Assembly: GCF_902506105.1 (NCBI RefSeq)
Contig: NZ_LR733303.1
Coordinates: 434,001 to 498,000, forward strand
Length of the DNA stretch: 64,000 nt
Direction of reading: 5' to 3'
DNA from: Aeromicrobium sp. 9AM
GTDB taxonomy: Bacteria > Actinomycetota > Actinomycetes > Propionibacteriales > Nocardioidaceae
The notes beneath the pieces were generated by a model, which saw only the letters and a list, made by a program, of their open reading frames with translations, had not been told where the DNA came from and made no database searches. The position numbers and the translations under genes were made by a program. Each line of letters starts with the position of its first letter. Position 1 is the stretch's first letter. Below are positions 16,361 through 24,823 of this stretch, piece by piece.

Positions 16361-17122
16361 CTATCCGGTCAGGTCGACGACCAGGGCTCGATGGTCAGAG
16401 ATCGGCAGCTGCCGCGCCTCGCCCGCCGCTCGCGGCCACGCGTCGCCGCTGAGCACGTGATCGAGCTGCTCGTGTGGCGACTGCACGGGGAATGTGGGTG
16501 CCGTGACCAGGCTGCGCATTCCCGTGATGGCGGCGGCCCGCTCAGGGACCATGTTGAGGTCACCCGCCAGCACGAGGGGCCGGCCGAGCCCGCTCAACGA
16601 CCTGGCGAGCGAGTGCAGCTGCCGTCGACCCCACCAGGGGACGAAGGACAGGTGGGTGTTGGCCACCGTCAAGGGCCCGCCGGGAGCGTCGACGAGTGCC
16701 GCCACGGCGACCCGGGGCTCGTCCCGCACGAAGGTCGGCAGCCGGCTGCCGCGGAACCACATCGGCACGGGGGTGTGCAGCGTCGGCAGCCGGATGACCT
16801 CCCACGCGACGACGGGGTGCCGGCTGAGCAGCGCGATGCCGTACGCGGCAGCGTCCGGCTGTTCGCTGCCGGTCGCCGCGATCCAGGTGGCGCCGGGGCT
16901 CCCGCTCAAAGCCGCGACGAACCGGTGATCGACGGCCCCCATCGCGTCCGCTGCCGCTGCGGTCAGGTCGGCGTGCCCGGACCTGGGCTGGTTGCGGTCG
17001 ACCTCCTGCAGCGCCAGGACATCCGCGTCGAGCGACGCCACCGCCGCTCGGAAGACGTCCAGCGAGACGTGGTCGTCCGACGCGTTGCGTCCGTTGAGGA
17101 TGTTGAAGGTCGCCACTCGCAT
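16361..17122 (-). CDS. Endonuclease/exonuclease/phosphatase-family protein
   Basis: A 253-residue member of the EEP fold (Pfam PF03372). Active-site motifs occur in order: TFNILNG (Asn near 7), LQEVDRNQ (Glu near 40), NTHLSFVPWWGRRQL (near 160), AGDLNMVPERA (near 192) and ISDHRALVVDL at the end with the general-base His. It hydrolyses phosphodiester or phosphomonoester bonds; nucleic acid and lipid phosphate substrates are both possible. There is no leader peptide, so it is cytoplasmic. A TACGTC hexamer seven bases before the ATG resembles the leaderless promoters found elsewhere here. Confidence 0.83.
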   Translation of the reverse strand: MRVATFNILNGRNASDDHVSLDVFRAAVASLDADVLALQEVDRNQPRSGHADLTAAAADAMGAVDHRFVAALSGSPGATWIAATGSEQPDAAAYGIALLSRHPVVAWEVIRLPTLHTPVPMWFRGSRLPTFVRDEPRVAVAALVDAPGGPLTVANTHLSFVPWWGRRQLHSLARSLSGLGRPLVLAGDLNMVPERAAAITGMRSLVTAPTFPVQSPHEQLDHVLSGDAWPRAAGEARQLPISDHRALVVDLTG

Positions 17123-17182
17123 CGATCAGGACGTACCCGCGATGGGTGACATGACGCGCCCCGACGCGGGTACACGTGTGAG

Positions 17183-17752
17183 GTGACGAACAACAAGGAC
17201 GCGGGCCCGGACCTGCGCGAGGCGCTCAAGGTCGTAGCAGTGCACCTCAAGGAGAGCGACATCCCCTTTGCGCTGGCGGGCAGCTACGCGCTGTGGGCGC
17301 GTGGCGGGCCGGAGCCCGACCACGACGTCGACTTCGTGGTCGCGCAGGACGATGCAGCCAAGGCGGCCGAGACGTTGGCGGAACGTGGCCTGGACGTCGT
17401 GCACCCACCCGAGGACTGGCTGTTCAAGGTGTACGTCGACGAGTGCATGGTCGACGTGCTGTTCCAGACCAACGGGGTCCCGATGGTGCGCGAGACGCTG
17501 GCCGAGGTCGAGGAGCTCGAGGTCGAGTCGATCCTGATGCCGGTCCTGTCGGCGACCGAGCTGATGGGGCAGAAGCTCAACGCTCTGGAGGAGCATGCCT
17601 GCGACTTCGGTCGGCAGCTGCCGGTGGCCCGCGCGGTCCGTGAGCAGGTGGACTGGGCCGAGGTCCGCACGGCGACCGCGGACAACCCGTTCGCTGCCGC
17701 GTTCCTGTTCCTGCTCGAGCGACTGGAGGTCGTCGAGCGCCCGGGCGACTAG
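17183..17752 (+). CDS. Nucleotidyltransferase-fold protein
   Basis: A 189-residue protein with the minimal nucleotidyltransferase signature: AGSYALWARGGPEPDHDVDFVV (about residues 32-53) supplies the GS and paired Asp residues, and a third acidic residue lies in MVDVLFQT. Similar stand-alone proteins are called nucleotidyltransferase-family or AbiEii-like; no antitoxin partner is adjacent. A GTG start is used. The final codon overlaps the convergent F420-type gene by four bases. The role is unknown. Confidence 0.72.
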   Translation: MTNNKDAGPDLREALKVVAVHLKESDIPFALAGSYALWARGGPEPDHDVDFVVAQDDAAKAAETLAERGLDVVHPPEDWLFKVYVDECMVDVLFQTNGVPMVRETLAEVEELEVESILMPVLSATELMGQKLNALEEHACDFGRQLPVARAVREQVDWAEVRTATADNPFAAAFLFLLERLEVVERPGD

Positions 17753-18243
17753 CGCGGCTCGAGGACGATGACGGGGATCTCGCGATCGGTCCAGGAGTCG
17801 TACTTCGCGAAGTCGGCGTACAGGTCGATGAGCCGGGGCCACAGGTCGTCTCGCTCCTGCGGGGTGGCAACGCGCGCCCGTACGGGGCGGGAGCTCTCCT
17901 TCGGGAGCTGGACGTACGTCTCGGGGTGGGCGACCAGGTTGGCGTACCACTGCGGGTTCTTCGGCAGCCCGCCCTGAGAGGCGACGATGATGAGATCGGG
18001 ACCGTTCGGAAGGTAGAGCAGGGGAGCGGTGAATGCGTTGCCCGACTTCCGCCCCACGTGCTCGAGCAGCAGGATCGGCACCGGCTTGCGGAAGCCCGCG
18101 CCGATGCGCCACGTCGCGCCGATCCGGCCGTTCGTCAGCCGGAAGGCACGTACCTGGGCCTTGGAGCCGTACTTGATCAGCCTGGCCGTGAACCGCGAGT
18201 CCAGCCCCGGCGGCCGCTCGTCCGGCAGGGAGAAACGTCCCAC
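17749..18243 (-). CDS. Deazaflavin (F420)-dependent nitroreductase-family protein
   Basis: A 164-residue split-barrel protein of the DDN/Rv3547 group. Telling parts are VPILLLEHVGRKSGNAFTAPLLYLPNGPDLIIVASQGG and NPQWYANLVAHPETYVQLPKESSRPVRARVA, ending with the catalytic-side helix LIDLYADFAKY. Family members reduce substrates with F420H2 in actinobacteria. I place the start at the GTG at 18243, two bases after the upstream gene's stop and with GGGGAGC before it. The two neighbouring flavin-type genes likely form a pair. Confidence 0.83.
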   Translation of the reverse strand: MGRFSLPDERPPGLDSRFTARLIKYGSKAQVRAFRLTNGRIGATWRIGAGFRKPVPILLLEHVGRKSGNAFTAPLLYLPNGPDLIIVASQGGLPKNPQWYANLVAHPETYVQLPKESSRPVRARVATPQERDDLWPRLIDLYADFAKYDSWTDREIPVIVLEPR

Positions 18244-18244
18244 G

Positions 18245-18748
18245 TCAGCGCTCCCCGGCGGGTGCCGTGGTGCCGCCAAGCGGGATCGGGTCGAGGCCGA
18301 GCTTGCGGTGGTCCCACGAGCGGGTGCGTTCGGGGTCGAAGCGTACGGCCACGCGCTTGTGCAGCATGAGCTCGACGAGCGGCTTCATCTCCTCGGTGTA
18401 GGGCCCGTTGTAGCGCTCCCACACGTTGACGCCCACGGCCCACAGCGCGTCGGGGTCGTCGACGATCGTGCAGCGTCCCTCGAACGAGACGCCGCGCAGG
18501 GTGTCGTACGTCAGGCCGTCCTCGAGCAGCACGGTCGCCCGGGGGTCTCGTCGGATGTTGACCGCCTTCTGGGCCTTGGCCTTGGTCTCGAACCAGATGA
18601 CCCCGTCGATGACGGCGAACCACATCGCCACCGCGTGGGGATGGCCGGTACGCCCGAGGGTGACCAGGCTCGCGGTGCGCCGCGTCGGCATGTAGCCGGC
18701 GATCTCCTCGTCCGTCATCTCGACCTGTGACCGCTGGTTGATGCCCAT
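18245..18748 (-). CDS. PPOX-class (pyridoxamine-oxidase fold) flavin or F420-dependent enzyme
   Basis: A 167-residue split-barrel protein. It has the typical opening MTDEEIAGYMPTRRTASLVTLGRTGHPHAVAMWFAVIDG and the FETKAKAQKAVNIRRDPRATVLLEDG strand-helix region that binds the cofactor phosphate. The ATG at 18748 follows ACGGAGGAAC; an in-frame start further upstream at 18865 is not needed. Substrates are unknown. It sits in tandem with the F420-type gene downstream, and both were probably transcribed from a promoter near 18760-18800. Confidence 0.8.
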   Translation of the reverse strand: MGINQRSQVEMTDEEIAGYMPTRRTASLVTLGRTGHPHAVAMWFAVIDGVIWFETKAKAQKAVNIRRDPRATVLLEDGLTYDTLRGVSFEGRCTIVDDPDALWAVGVNVWERYNGPYTEEMKPLVELMLHKRVAVRFDPERTRSWDHRKLGLDPIPLGGTTAPAGER

Positions 18749-18829
18749 GGGACCGTTCCTCCGTAGCAAGCGCTTGGTTGACCTGAACGATAGAGGGTCT
18801 TCGCGCGGACCGGGCGCCGAGCGAGCCAC

Positions 18830-18835
18830 TACGCT
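18830..18835 (+). promoter_or_regulatory. -10 element of a leaderless promoter for the DUF2200 gene
   Basis: TACGCT is followed by seven bases and the ATG at 18843. The hexamer is identical to that of the TetR gene at 442. No ribosome-binding site is present. Confidence 0.5.
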
Positions 18836-18842
18836 GCCGAAC

Positions 18843-19187
18843 ATGAGCCGCATCTTCACCGTCACCTTCGCCTCGGTGTATCCGCTCTACGTGGCGAAGG
18901 TCGAGAGGAAGGGGCGCACCAAGGCCGAGCTCGATCAGGTCATCGAGTGGCTGACCGGCTTCGACGAGGCGGCGCTGAGCCGTCACCTGGCGGCCGGGAC
19001 GACGTTCGAGGAATTCTTCGCCGACGCGCGGCTCAGTCCTGACGCATCGTTGATCACCGGCGTGGTGTGCGGGGTGCGCGTCGAGCAGATCGACGACCCG
19101 TTGATGCAGAAGATCCGCTACCTCGACAAGCTGGTCGACGAGCTGGCGAGGGGCAAGTCGATGGACAAGGTCCTGCGGACGTCATGA
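18843..19187 (+). CDS. DUF2200-family protein
   Basis: A 114-residue protein. The diagnostic opening is RIFTVTFASVYPLYVAKVERKGRTKAELDQVIEWLTGF, and the middle contains the conserved ITGVVCGVRVEQIDDPLMQKIRYLDKLVDEL. DUF2200 proteins are small, cytoplasmic and functionally uncharacterised. The start codon is supported by the leaderless promoter spacing. It reads alone and is divergent from the PPOX/F420 pair. Confidence 0.83.
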   Translation: MSRIFTVTFASVYPLYVAKVERKGRTKAELDQVIEWLTGFDEAALSRHLAAGTTFEEFFADARLSPDASLITGVVCGVRVEQIDDPLMQKIRYLDKLVDELARGKSMDKVLRTS

Positions 19188-19228
19188 TGTGGTGGCAGGC
19201 AACCTCGACGCAAGGACAGTGATCACGT

Positions 19229-20260
19229 ATGGACCCGGTCAAGATCGGACTGGTCGGCTACGGCTTCGGCGGGCGCTACTTCCACGCGCCGCTGATCTCC
19301 GCGGCGCCCGAGTGCGAGTTCGTCGGGGTGGTCACCACGTCGGCCGAGCGACGTGAGCTCGTGGCGTCGGAACACCCGACCGCTGCCGCCTTCGACTCGC
19401 TCGAGGACCTGGCCGCCGCCGGCGCCGAGGCGGTCAGCATCTCCACTCCTGCGGCGACCCACTCAGAGCTCACGGACCGGGCGAGCTCGCTCGGCCTCTC
19501 GGTCGTCTGCGACAAGCCGTTCGCGCTCGATCCGCCGGCCGCTCGCCGCTCGGTCGAGCTCGCTGCTGCCCGCGGCGTGACCCTGAGCCCGTACCAGAAC
19601 CGCCGTTGGGACTCGGACTTCCTGACGGTGCGTGGGCTGGTCGATGACGGGACGCTGGGGGAGGTGCGCAGGTTCGAGTCGAGGTTCGAGAGGTACGCAC
19701 CCGACAACGGTCCCGGCGAGTCAGGCGGCGGGACGCTGCTCGACTTCGGCGCCCACCTCGTCGACCAGGCGCTCGTGCTGCTCGGCCCGGTGGAGTCGGT
19801 CTACGCGGAGGCACGCACCCGCGAGTCCGGTCTCGACGACGACGTCTTCGTCGCACTGAGCCACGTCAACGGCGCGATCTCGCACCTCTGGGGCAGCTGG
19901 AGCCAGTACGCCGTGGGCCCACGCTTCCGGGTCACCGGCACAGACGGGTCGCTGGTGATCACGACCGGAGATACCCAGGAGGAGGCCCTCGTCGCCGGCG
20001 AGAACCCGGCGACGATCGACGTCTGGGGCGAGGAGGCCGCCTCCGACCTCGACCGCATCTTCACGGCGGGCGGTTCGGAGCCGGTCGAGCTCGCGCGCGG
20101 AGCGTGGGACACGTACTACCCGGCGTTCGCCCGAGCCGTACGCGGTGAGGGTGCACCGCCGGTGCAGGCGGCCGACGCGGTCGCCACGGCGGACGTGCTG
20201 GAGGCTGCACGAGTCGGTGTCGCGACCGGCTCGACGGTCCGCCCCGGAGTCGCGTCATGA
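19229..20260 (+). CDS. Gfo/Idh/MocA-family oxidoreductase
   Basis: A 343-residue NAD(P)-dependent oxidoreductase. The Rossmann start KIGLVGYGFGGRYFHAPLI carries the GxGxxG motif at residues 9-14; the CDKPFALD motif (EKP equivalent) near 93-100 and the C-terminal substrate domain with GGGTLLDFGAHLVDQAL (His near 180) follow. Such enzymes act on sugars, inositols or cyclic polyols. Its stop overlaps the start of the HbpS-like gene by four bases, so the two are co-expressed, although a functional link is not obvious. Confidence 0.88.
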   Translation: MDPVKIGLVGYGFGGRYFHAPLISAAPECEFVGVVTTSAERRELVASEHPTAAAFDSLEDLAAAGAEAVSISTPAATHSELTDRASSLGLSVVCDKPFALDPPAARRSVELAAARGVTLSPYQNRRWDSDFLTVRGLVDDGTLGEVRRFESRFERYAPDNGPGESGGGTLLDFGAHLVDQALVLLGPVESVYAEARTRESGLDDDVFVALSHVNGAISHLWGSWSQYAVGPRFRVTGTDGSLVITTGDTQEEALVAGENPATIDVWGEEAASDLDRIFTAGGSEPVELARGAWDTYYPAFARAVRGEGAPPVQAADAVATADVLEAARVGVATGSTVRPGVAS

Positions 20261-20727
20261 CCGGCCGCGAGCTGCTCGACGAGCTGGCGGCCCAAGAGGC
20301 GCGGCTCGTGTTCGACAGCTTCGACGAGCAGACCGCGTGGGACCTCGGCGTCGCGCTGCGTGAGGCCGGTCTGGCCGCTGCGCTGCCGATAGCGATCTCG
20401 GTCCGGCGCAACGGTCAGCGACTGTTCCATGCCGCGCTGCCCGGCGCCTCGGCCGACAATGACGGCTGGCTCGCACGCAAGAGCGCCGTCGTCGACCGCT
20501 ATGGGCAGTCGTCGCTGCGCGTCGGCGAGCAGTTCCGGGTCCGTGGCGGCTCGTTCGACGAGGACTCCCGGCTCGACGTGGCCGACTTCGCGGCCCACGG
20601 GGGAGCGTTCCCGATCCTCGTACGCGGCACCGGCTGCGTCGGGACTGTCGCGGTCTCCGGGCTGCCCCAGCTGGAGGATCACCAGCTCGTCGTCGACATC
20701 CTGGAGGCATACCTGAAGATCCCCTGA
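20257..20727 (+). CDS. HbpS-like (UPF0303) heme-degrading-domain protein
   Basis: A 156-residue protein of the UPF0303/HbpS-like group. Features are FDSFDEQTAWDLGVALREAGL at the start, the central VRRNGQRLFHAALPGASADNDGWLARKSAVVDRYGQSS block, and VRGTGCVGTVAVSGLPQLEDHQLVVDIL at the C-terminus. Relatives include extracellular heme-binding HbpS, but no leader peptide is seen here, so a cytoplasmic role is more likely. It is translationally coupled to the Gfo/Idh gene. The stop codon lies inside a long hairpin. Confidence 0.8.
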   Translation: MTGRELLDELAAQEARLVFDSFDEQTAWDLGVALREAGLAAALPIAISVRRNGQRLFHAALPGASADNDGWLARKSAVVDRYGQSSLRVGEQFRVRGGSFDEDSRLDVADFAAHGGAFPILVRGTGCVGTVAVSGLPQLEDHQLVVDILEAYLKIP

Positions 20728-20754
20728 CCAGCAGTGATGCGGGTCAGGGGATCT
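20717..20754. terminator. Perfect 13-bp bidirectional terminator hairpin
   Basis: AGATCCCCTGACC (20717-20729) pairs perfectly with 20742-20754 over a 12-base loop. The left arm covers the last codons and TGA of the HbpS-like gene. The hairpin lies in the 40-base gap between convergent genes and probably terminates both. Confidence 0.75.
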
Positions 20755-20767
20755 CAGGCAGCTGGTG

Positions 20768-21577
20768 CTACTTCACCTCGGAGCGCATCAGCGACCAGAG
20801 GCCGAACGCCATGGGTGCGACCAGCCAGACGACGCCGGTAACGGCGAGGTTGGCCCACTGCTCGCCGTTCAGCGATCCGTTGAACAGCGCGCCCTGGGCG
20901 TAGTTGAAGTCGACCCACGGCTGCAGGTTGGAAAACCAATCCTGGGTCGCAGCCAGCACCTCGGTGATCGCGGTCAGCGCGAACGAGTAGACGAAGTAGG
21001 CGACGATCGCGGCCGACGAGTTGCGGATCACGACACCGAGCATGAAGCCGACCAGCATCCCCAGGACCTGGGCGAGCACGATGTTGGCCAGGTCGACGAA
21101 TCCGGCATCCCACACCGGGGCGATGCCGAGGATGGCCGAGCCGACGACGGTGCCGACGGCGCCGATGGCCATCGCGATGAGCATCGACACGACGCTGATG
21201 CCGACCGTGACCCCGGCCTTGGCGGCGATCGCCCGGCTGCGGTGCGGCACGAGCGTGAAGGTCGTGAGTCCGCTGCGCTGGCTCCACTCGCTCGTCACGG
21301 ACAGCACCGCGACCATCGGCAGGATGATGGCCATGGGGAAACCGATCGCGGTGGCGAAGGTCGAGTAGGTGAGCTCGGAATCCGGGGCCCACAGCAGGAC
21401 GGCGCCGGTGGCCAGCAGAGAGGCGATGCCGATGCTGGCCATCAGCCAGAAGCCGGCCCGGGTGTCGAAGCACTTGCGCAGCTCGACGGAGAGGAGCCGG
21501 GTGAACGGGATGGGTCGCGGCTCACGTCGTTCGACCCGGGCCGTGGTGGTCGCGGGTGCGGCGGTGATGGTGCTCAT
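20768..21577 (-). CDS. ABC-2 type permease
   Basis: A 269-residue integral membrane protein with about six hydrophobic segments, for example FWLMASIGIASLLATGAVLLW, MAIILPMVAVLSVTSEW and IVAYFVYSFALTAITEVL. The motif TSEWSQRSGLTTFTLVPHRSRAI is typical of ABC-2 permeases with an ATPase encoded alongside. Its ATG overlaps the ATPase stop by four bases. The substrate is unknown; the pair is unrelated in sequence detail to the exporter at 585-2869. Confidence 0.83.
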   Translation of the reverse strand: MSTITAAPATTTARVERREPRPIPFTRLLSVELRKCFDTRAGFWLMASIGIASLLATGAVLLWAPDSELTYSTFATAIGFPMAIILPMVAVLSVTSEWSQRSGLTTFTLVPHRSRAIAAKAGVTVGISVVSMLIAMAIGAVGTVVGSAILGIAPVWDAGFVDLANIVLAQVLGMLVGFMLGVVIRNSSAAIVAYFVYSFALTAITEVLAATQDWFSNLQPWVDFNYAQGALFNGSLNGEQWANLAVTGVVWLVAPMAFGLWSLMRSEVK

Positions 21578-22497
21578 GCTGCTGCTCCTTCGGTGATGGT
21601 CTCGCGCTGGGTGTCGGCGGTGAGCTCGAGGAACATCTCCTCGAGGCCCGCGCCTTCGGCAGGTCGCAGCTCGCGGAGCTGGATGCGTGCCTCGAGGGCG
21701 ACCTTGCCGACGAGGTCGGTGTCGGCCTCGACCCGCAGGGCGTCATCGCTCCCGGTCGCGGCGCTTGCGCTGAAGCCGATGCCCGACGCGGCGAGTGCCT
21801 GGGAGAGGGCCGTGACGTCGGTCGTACGTACGAGGGTGTCTGCGGTCGCGAGCAGGTCGGACTTGGCGCCCTGGGCGACGATCCGGCCGTTGCCGATGAC
21901 CACCAGGTCGTCGGCGATGACCTCGATCTCGTGCAGGAGGTGCGAGGACAGCAGGACGGTGGCGCCCTGGTTGGCGTACCCACGCAGCAGGTCGCGCATC
22001 CAGCGGATGCCCGCCGGGTCGAGGCCGTTGGCCGGCTCGTCGAGGATCAGGACCTCGGGCTGTCCCAGCAGGGCCGTGGCGATGCCGAGCCGCTGGCGCA
22101 TGCCGAGGGAGTAGTTGCGCACCCGCCGGTCGGCCTCGCTCGGCGTCAGGCTGACGAGGTCGATGATCTCGTCGACCCGCGACGACGGCAGGCCCATGGT
22201 GCGCTGGGCGACGGTGAGGATCTCGCGACCCGTGCGGCCGGCGTGCTGGGCGGAGGCGTCGAGCAGGACCCCGACCTCGAGCCCCGGGTTGGGCAGGTCG
22301 CGGAACTGGCGGCCGCAGACCGTGACGCCGCCGGAGGTCGCAGGTGTGAGACCGACCATGACGCGCATCGTGGTGGACTTCCCGGCGCCGTTGGGGCCGA
22401 GGAAGCCGGTGACCCGTCCGGGCCGGGCGGTGAACGTGACGTCGTCGACCGCGGTGAAGCCGCCGTACGTCTTGGTGAGGGAATCGACTGTGATCAT
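21574..22497 (-). CDS. ABC transporter ATP-binding protein (ABC-2 exporter type)
   Basis: A 307-residue ATPase partner of the preceding permease. Walker A GPNGAGKST lies near residue 39, the signature YSLGMRQRLG near 133 and Walker B VLILDEPANGLDP near 153, with a switch His in LLSSHLLHE. The C-terminal 90 residues match the drug-exporter accessory region. The ATG at 22497 is preceded by GTGGAG; upstream in-frame codons lack family similarity. No dedicated regulator is adjacent. Confidence 0.88.
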   Translation of the reverse strand: MITVDSLTKTYGGFTAVDDVTFTARPGRVTGFLGPNGAGKSTTMRVMVGLTPATSGGVTVCGRQFRDLPNPGLEVGVLLDASAQHAGRTGREILTVAQRTMGLPSSRVDEIIDLVSLTPSEADRRVRNYSLGMRQRLGIATALLGQPEVLILDEPANGLDPAGIRWMRDLLRGYANQGATVLLSSHLLHEIEVIADDLVVIGNGRIVAQGAKSDLLATADTLVRTTDVTALSQALAASGIGFSASAATGSDDALRVEADTDLVGKVALEARIQLRELRPAEGAGLEEMFLELTADTQRETITEGAAA

Positions 22498-22579
22498 GGG
22501 CTCCACTGTCGGTGTGGCGGGCCCCTTGGCGCATCGGGGAAACCGTGACCCGCAGCCCCCACGCACCCCTGAGCTGACC

Positions 22580-22604
22580 CTGAGGACCGCCCTGAGGTCC
22601 TTAG
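22580..22604 (-). terminator. Hairpin at the end of the oxidase-ALDH-SDR operon
   Basis: A 9-bp stem with one G-T wobble (22580-22588 with 22596-22604) and a 7-base loop overlaps the SDR stop codon. It separates the amine operon from the downstream exporter genes on the same strand. Confidence 0.45.
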
Positions 22605-23338
22605 TACGCGGTGTAGCCCCCGTCGACCGGCAGCACGGCGCCGGTGACGTAGCTGGACTCCGGCGAGGCCATGAACAGGACCGCGTCGGCCACTTCCTGT
22701 GGGACCGCGAGCCTGTTCATCGGGATCGCCGACTCACGCATACGCCTGTACGCCGCGGGGTCGCTCTGGCGCTCGAAGGACGCTTCGATGATCTCGGTGG
22801 CCGTGAGGCCGGGTGCAACGACGTTGACCCTGATCCTGCGATCGGCGAGCTCGATCGCCGCACCACGTGCGAGCGCGATCAGACCGCCCTTGGCGGCGGA
22901 GTACATCGTCTCCTCGGGCTTCCCGACCATGCCGAGGCGCGAGCTGACACAGACGATCGAACCGCCGGCGTCCGGCATCAACGGAATCGTGTGCTTCATG
23001 ACGATGAACGCGCTGAGCAGGTTGCCGTGCAGCACGTCCTGGGCGTCGGCCAGCTCCATGTCGACGATGAGGGCGCTGACCTGCCGGCCATGGCACAGGA
23101 CGACCACGTCGAGGTGGCCGCCGCAGTGCACTGCGGCGCGACGGGCCAGGTCGCGTACGAAGTCCTCATCGTTGAGGTCGCCGCTCACGTAGAGATCGCC
23201 TTCGTCAGGTGTCGTGAGCTCCGGCTTGCGCCCGGTCAGCACCAGGCGCGCGCCCTCTCGACTCAGCGTCTCGGCGACTGCCGTGCCGATGCCGCTCGTC
23301 GCGCCGGTCACCAGCGCGTTGACGCCCTCGAGTCGCAT
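22601..23338 (-). CDS. Short-chain dehydrogenase/reductase
   Basis: A 245-residue SDR with TGATSGIG (near 11-18), the VVLCHG variant of NNAG, the catalytic CVSSRL Ser and YSAAKGG (Tyr and Lys near 150-154), and the ending VTGAVLPVDGGYTAY. It is the last gene of a minus-strand operon after the FAD oxidase and aldehyde dehydrogenase, seven bases downstream of the latter and without a clear ribosome site, suggesting coupling. In an amine-oxidation pathway it could interconvert an alcohol and carbonyl intermediate. The substrate is unknown. Confidence 0.85.
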   Translation of the reverse strand: MRLEGVNALVTGATSGIGTAVAETLSREGARLVLTGRKPELTTPDEGDLYVSGDLNDEDFVRDLARRAAVHCGGHLDVVVLCHGRQVSALIVDMELADAQDVLHGNLLSAFIVMKHTIPLMPDAGGSIVCVSSRLGMVGKPEETMYSAAKGGLIALARGAAIELADRRIRVNVVAPGLTATEIIEASFERQSDPAAYRRMRESAIPMNRLAVPQEVADAVLFMASPESSYVTGAVLPVDGGYTAY

Positions 23339-23345
23339 GTGCAGG

Positions 23346-24812
23346 TCAGCTCGCCAGGTTGATGATCGTGTTCTTGGGCTCGGTCATCGCCTCGACGGCG
23401 AACTGCACGCCTTCGCGACCGATGCCGGAGCCCTTGAACCCACCGAACGGCATCGAGTCGATGCGCAGGTCGCTCGTGCCGTTGACGACGACCGCGCCGG
23501 TCATCAGCTGCGCCGAGACTGTGAAGGCGGTCTGGACCGAACGGGTGAACACCCCGGCCTGGAGTGCGTAATCACCGGTGTTGGCCGCCGAGACGGCATC
23601 AGTGAGGTCATCGAACGGGATGATCGTCACGACCGGGCCGAAGACCTCGTCCGTGAGGACCCTGGCACCTTCGGCCACCTCGGTGAGGACTGTCGGTTCG
23701 TAGAAGGCACCCTTGCGAACGCCGCCGACATGGATGACGGCACCCTCGGCCGCAGCGGCGTCGACCCAGGCCTCGACGCGTCGTGCTGCGGACACGTCGA
23801 TCAGGGGACCGATGTCGGTCTCGGGATCCATCTTGCTGCCGACCTTGAGGCGACGGGTCGCCTCGACGGTCCGGCGGAGGAAGTCGGCGTGGACGGACGC
23901 ATCGACGTACACGCGTTGCACCGACAGGCAGTTCTGGCCTGCGACTCCGAACGCTCCGGCGACGACCGCCTTGACGGCGTCGGACAGGTCGGCGTCGTGG
24001 CACACGATCGTCGGATTGTTGCCGCCGAGCTCCATCAGCATCTTGCGAGGACCTGCGGCGGCAGTGATCTTCGCGGCGGTGCTGGGTCCACCCGTGAACG
24101 ACACGACGGCGACGCGTTCGTCCGTCACCAAGGACTGGCCGGTGTGTGCGCCCCCGCAGACCACCGCGATGCGCCTCGGGGGCACGCCGGCGGACAGGAG
24201 CAGGTCGACAAAGGCCAGGGCGGTGAGCGGTGTGTGGTCCGAAGGCTTGAGGACCACCCCGTTGCCACCGATCAGCGCCGGGCCGACCTTGTGCGCGACG
24301 AGGTTGAGGGGGTCGTTGAACGACGTCAAGGCGGCGATCACGCCCACGGGTTCGCGGGTGAACCAGCCGATCTTGTTCTGTCCGTTGCGACTGGCCTCGA
24401 ACGGGATCGTCTCGCCCTTGAGGAACACCCCGGCCTCGGAGGACAGGCGCAGGGTCTCCGCGCAACGGGCCACCTCACGTCGCGCCTCGGCCAGGGTCTT
24501 GACACCTTCGGACGCGATGAGGTGGGCGAATCGGGTGGCTTGTTCCTGCATCAGCCGCGCTGCCTCGCGAAGACTCTCGCTGCGCGCCCACAGGGGCCAG
24601 ACGTCGTCCGACACGGAATGGTGAACGCCCGAGACGGCCGCCGCCACGTCTGCCGGCGAGGACTCCGCGACGTACGCCAGCAGTCGACCGTCCTCCGGGT
24701 CGAAGACCGGCACTGTGAGGTCGTTGCGCTGCCACTCACCGTCGATGAACGCGCCACCGGGCATGGTGAGGGCGGGCTGTTCGGTCTCCAGGCACTGCTC
24801 GGATGTCGACAT
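23346..24812 (-). CDS. NAD(P)-dependent aldehyde dehydrogenase
   Basis: A 488-residue ALDH. The catalytic Glu is in MELGGNNPTIVC (near 265) and the nucleophilic Cys in VAGQNCLSVQR (near 300). The cofactor loop VVSFTGGPSTAAKI lies near 240 and the C-terminal MPFGGFKGSGIGREG near 456-470. The ATG at 24812 follows GAGGAGC. It would oxidise the aldehyde released by the FAD-dependent amine oxidase encoded just upstream. The frame is open well beyond the start into the oxidase gene, but that part is only a shadow. Confidence 0.9.
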   Translation of the reverse strand: MSTSEQCLETEQPALTMPGGAFIDGEWQRNDLTVPVFDPEDGRLLAYVAESSPADVAAAVSGVHHSVSDDVWPLWARSESLREAARLMQEQATRFAHLIASEGVKTLAEARREVARCAETLRLSSEAGVFLKGETIPFEASRNGQNKIGWFTREPVGVIAALTSFNDPLNLVAHKVGPALIGGNGVVLKPSDHTPLTALAFVDLLLSAGVPPRRIAVVCGGAHTGQSLVTDERVAVVSFTGGPSTAAKITAAAGPRKMLMELGGNNPTIVCHDADLSDAVKAVVAGAFGVAGQNCLSVQRVYVDASVHADFLRRTVEATRRLKVGSKMDPETDIGPLIDVSAARRVEAWVDAAAAEGAVIHVGGVRKGAFYEPTVLTEVAEGARVLTDEVFGPVVTIIPFDDLTDAVSAANTGDYALQAGVFTRSVQTAFTVSAQLMTGAVVVNGTSDLRIDSMPFGGFKGSGIGREGVQFAVEAMTEPKNTIINLAS

Positions 24813-24823
24813 CGCGGCGCTCC

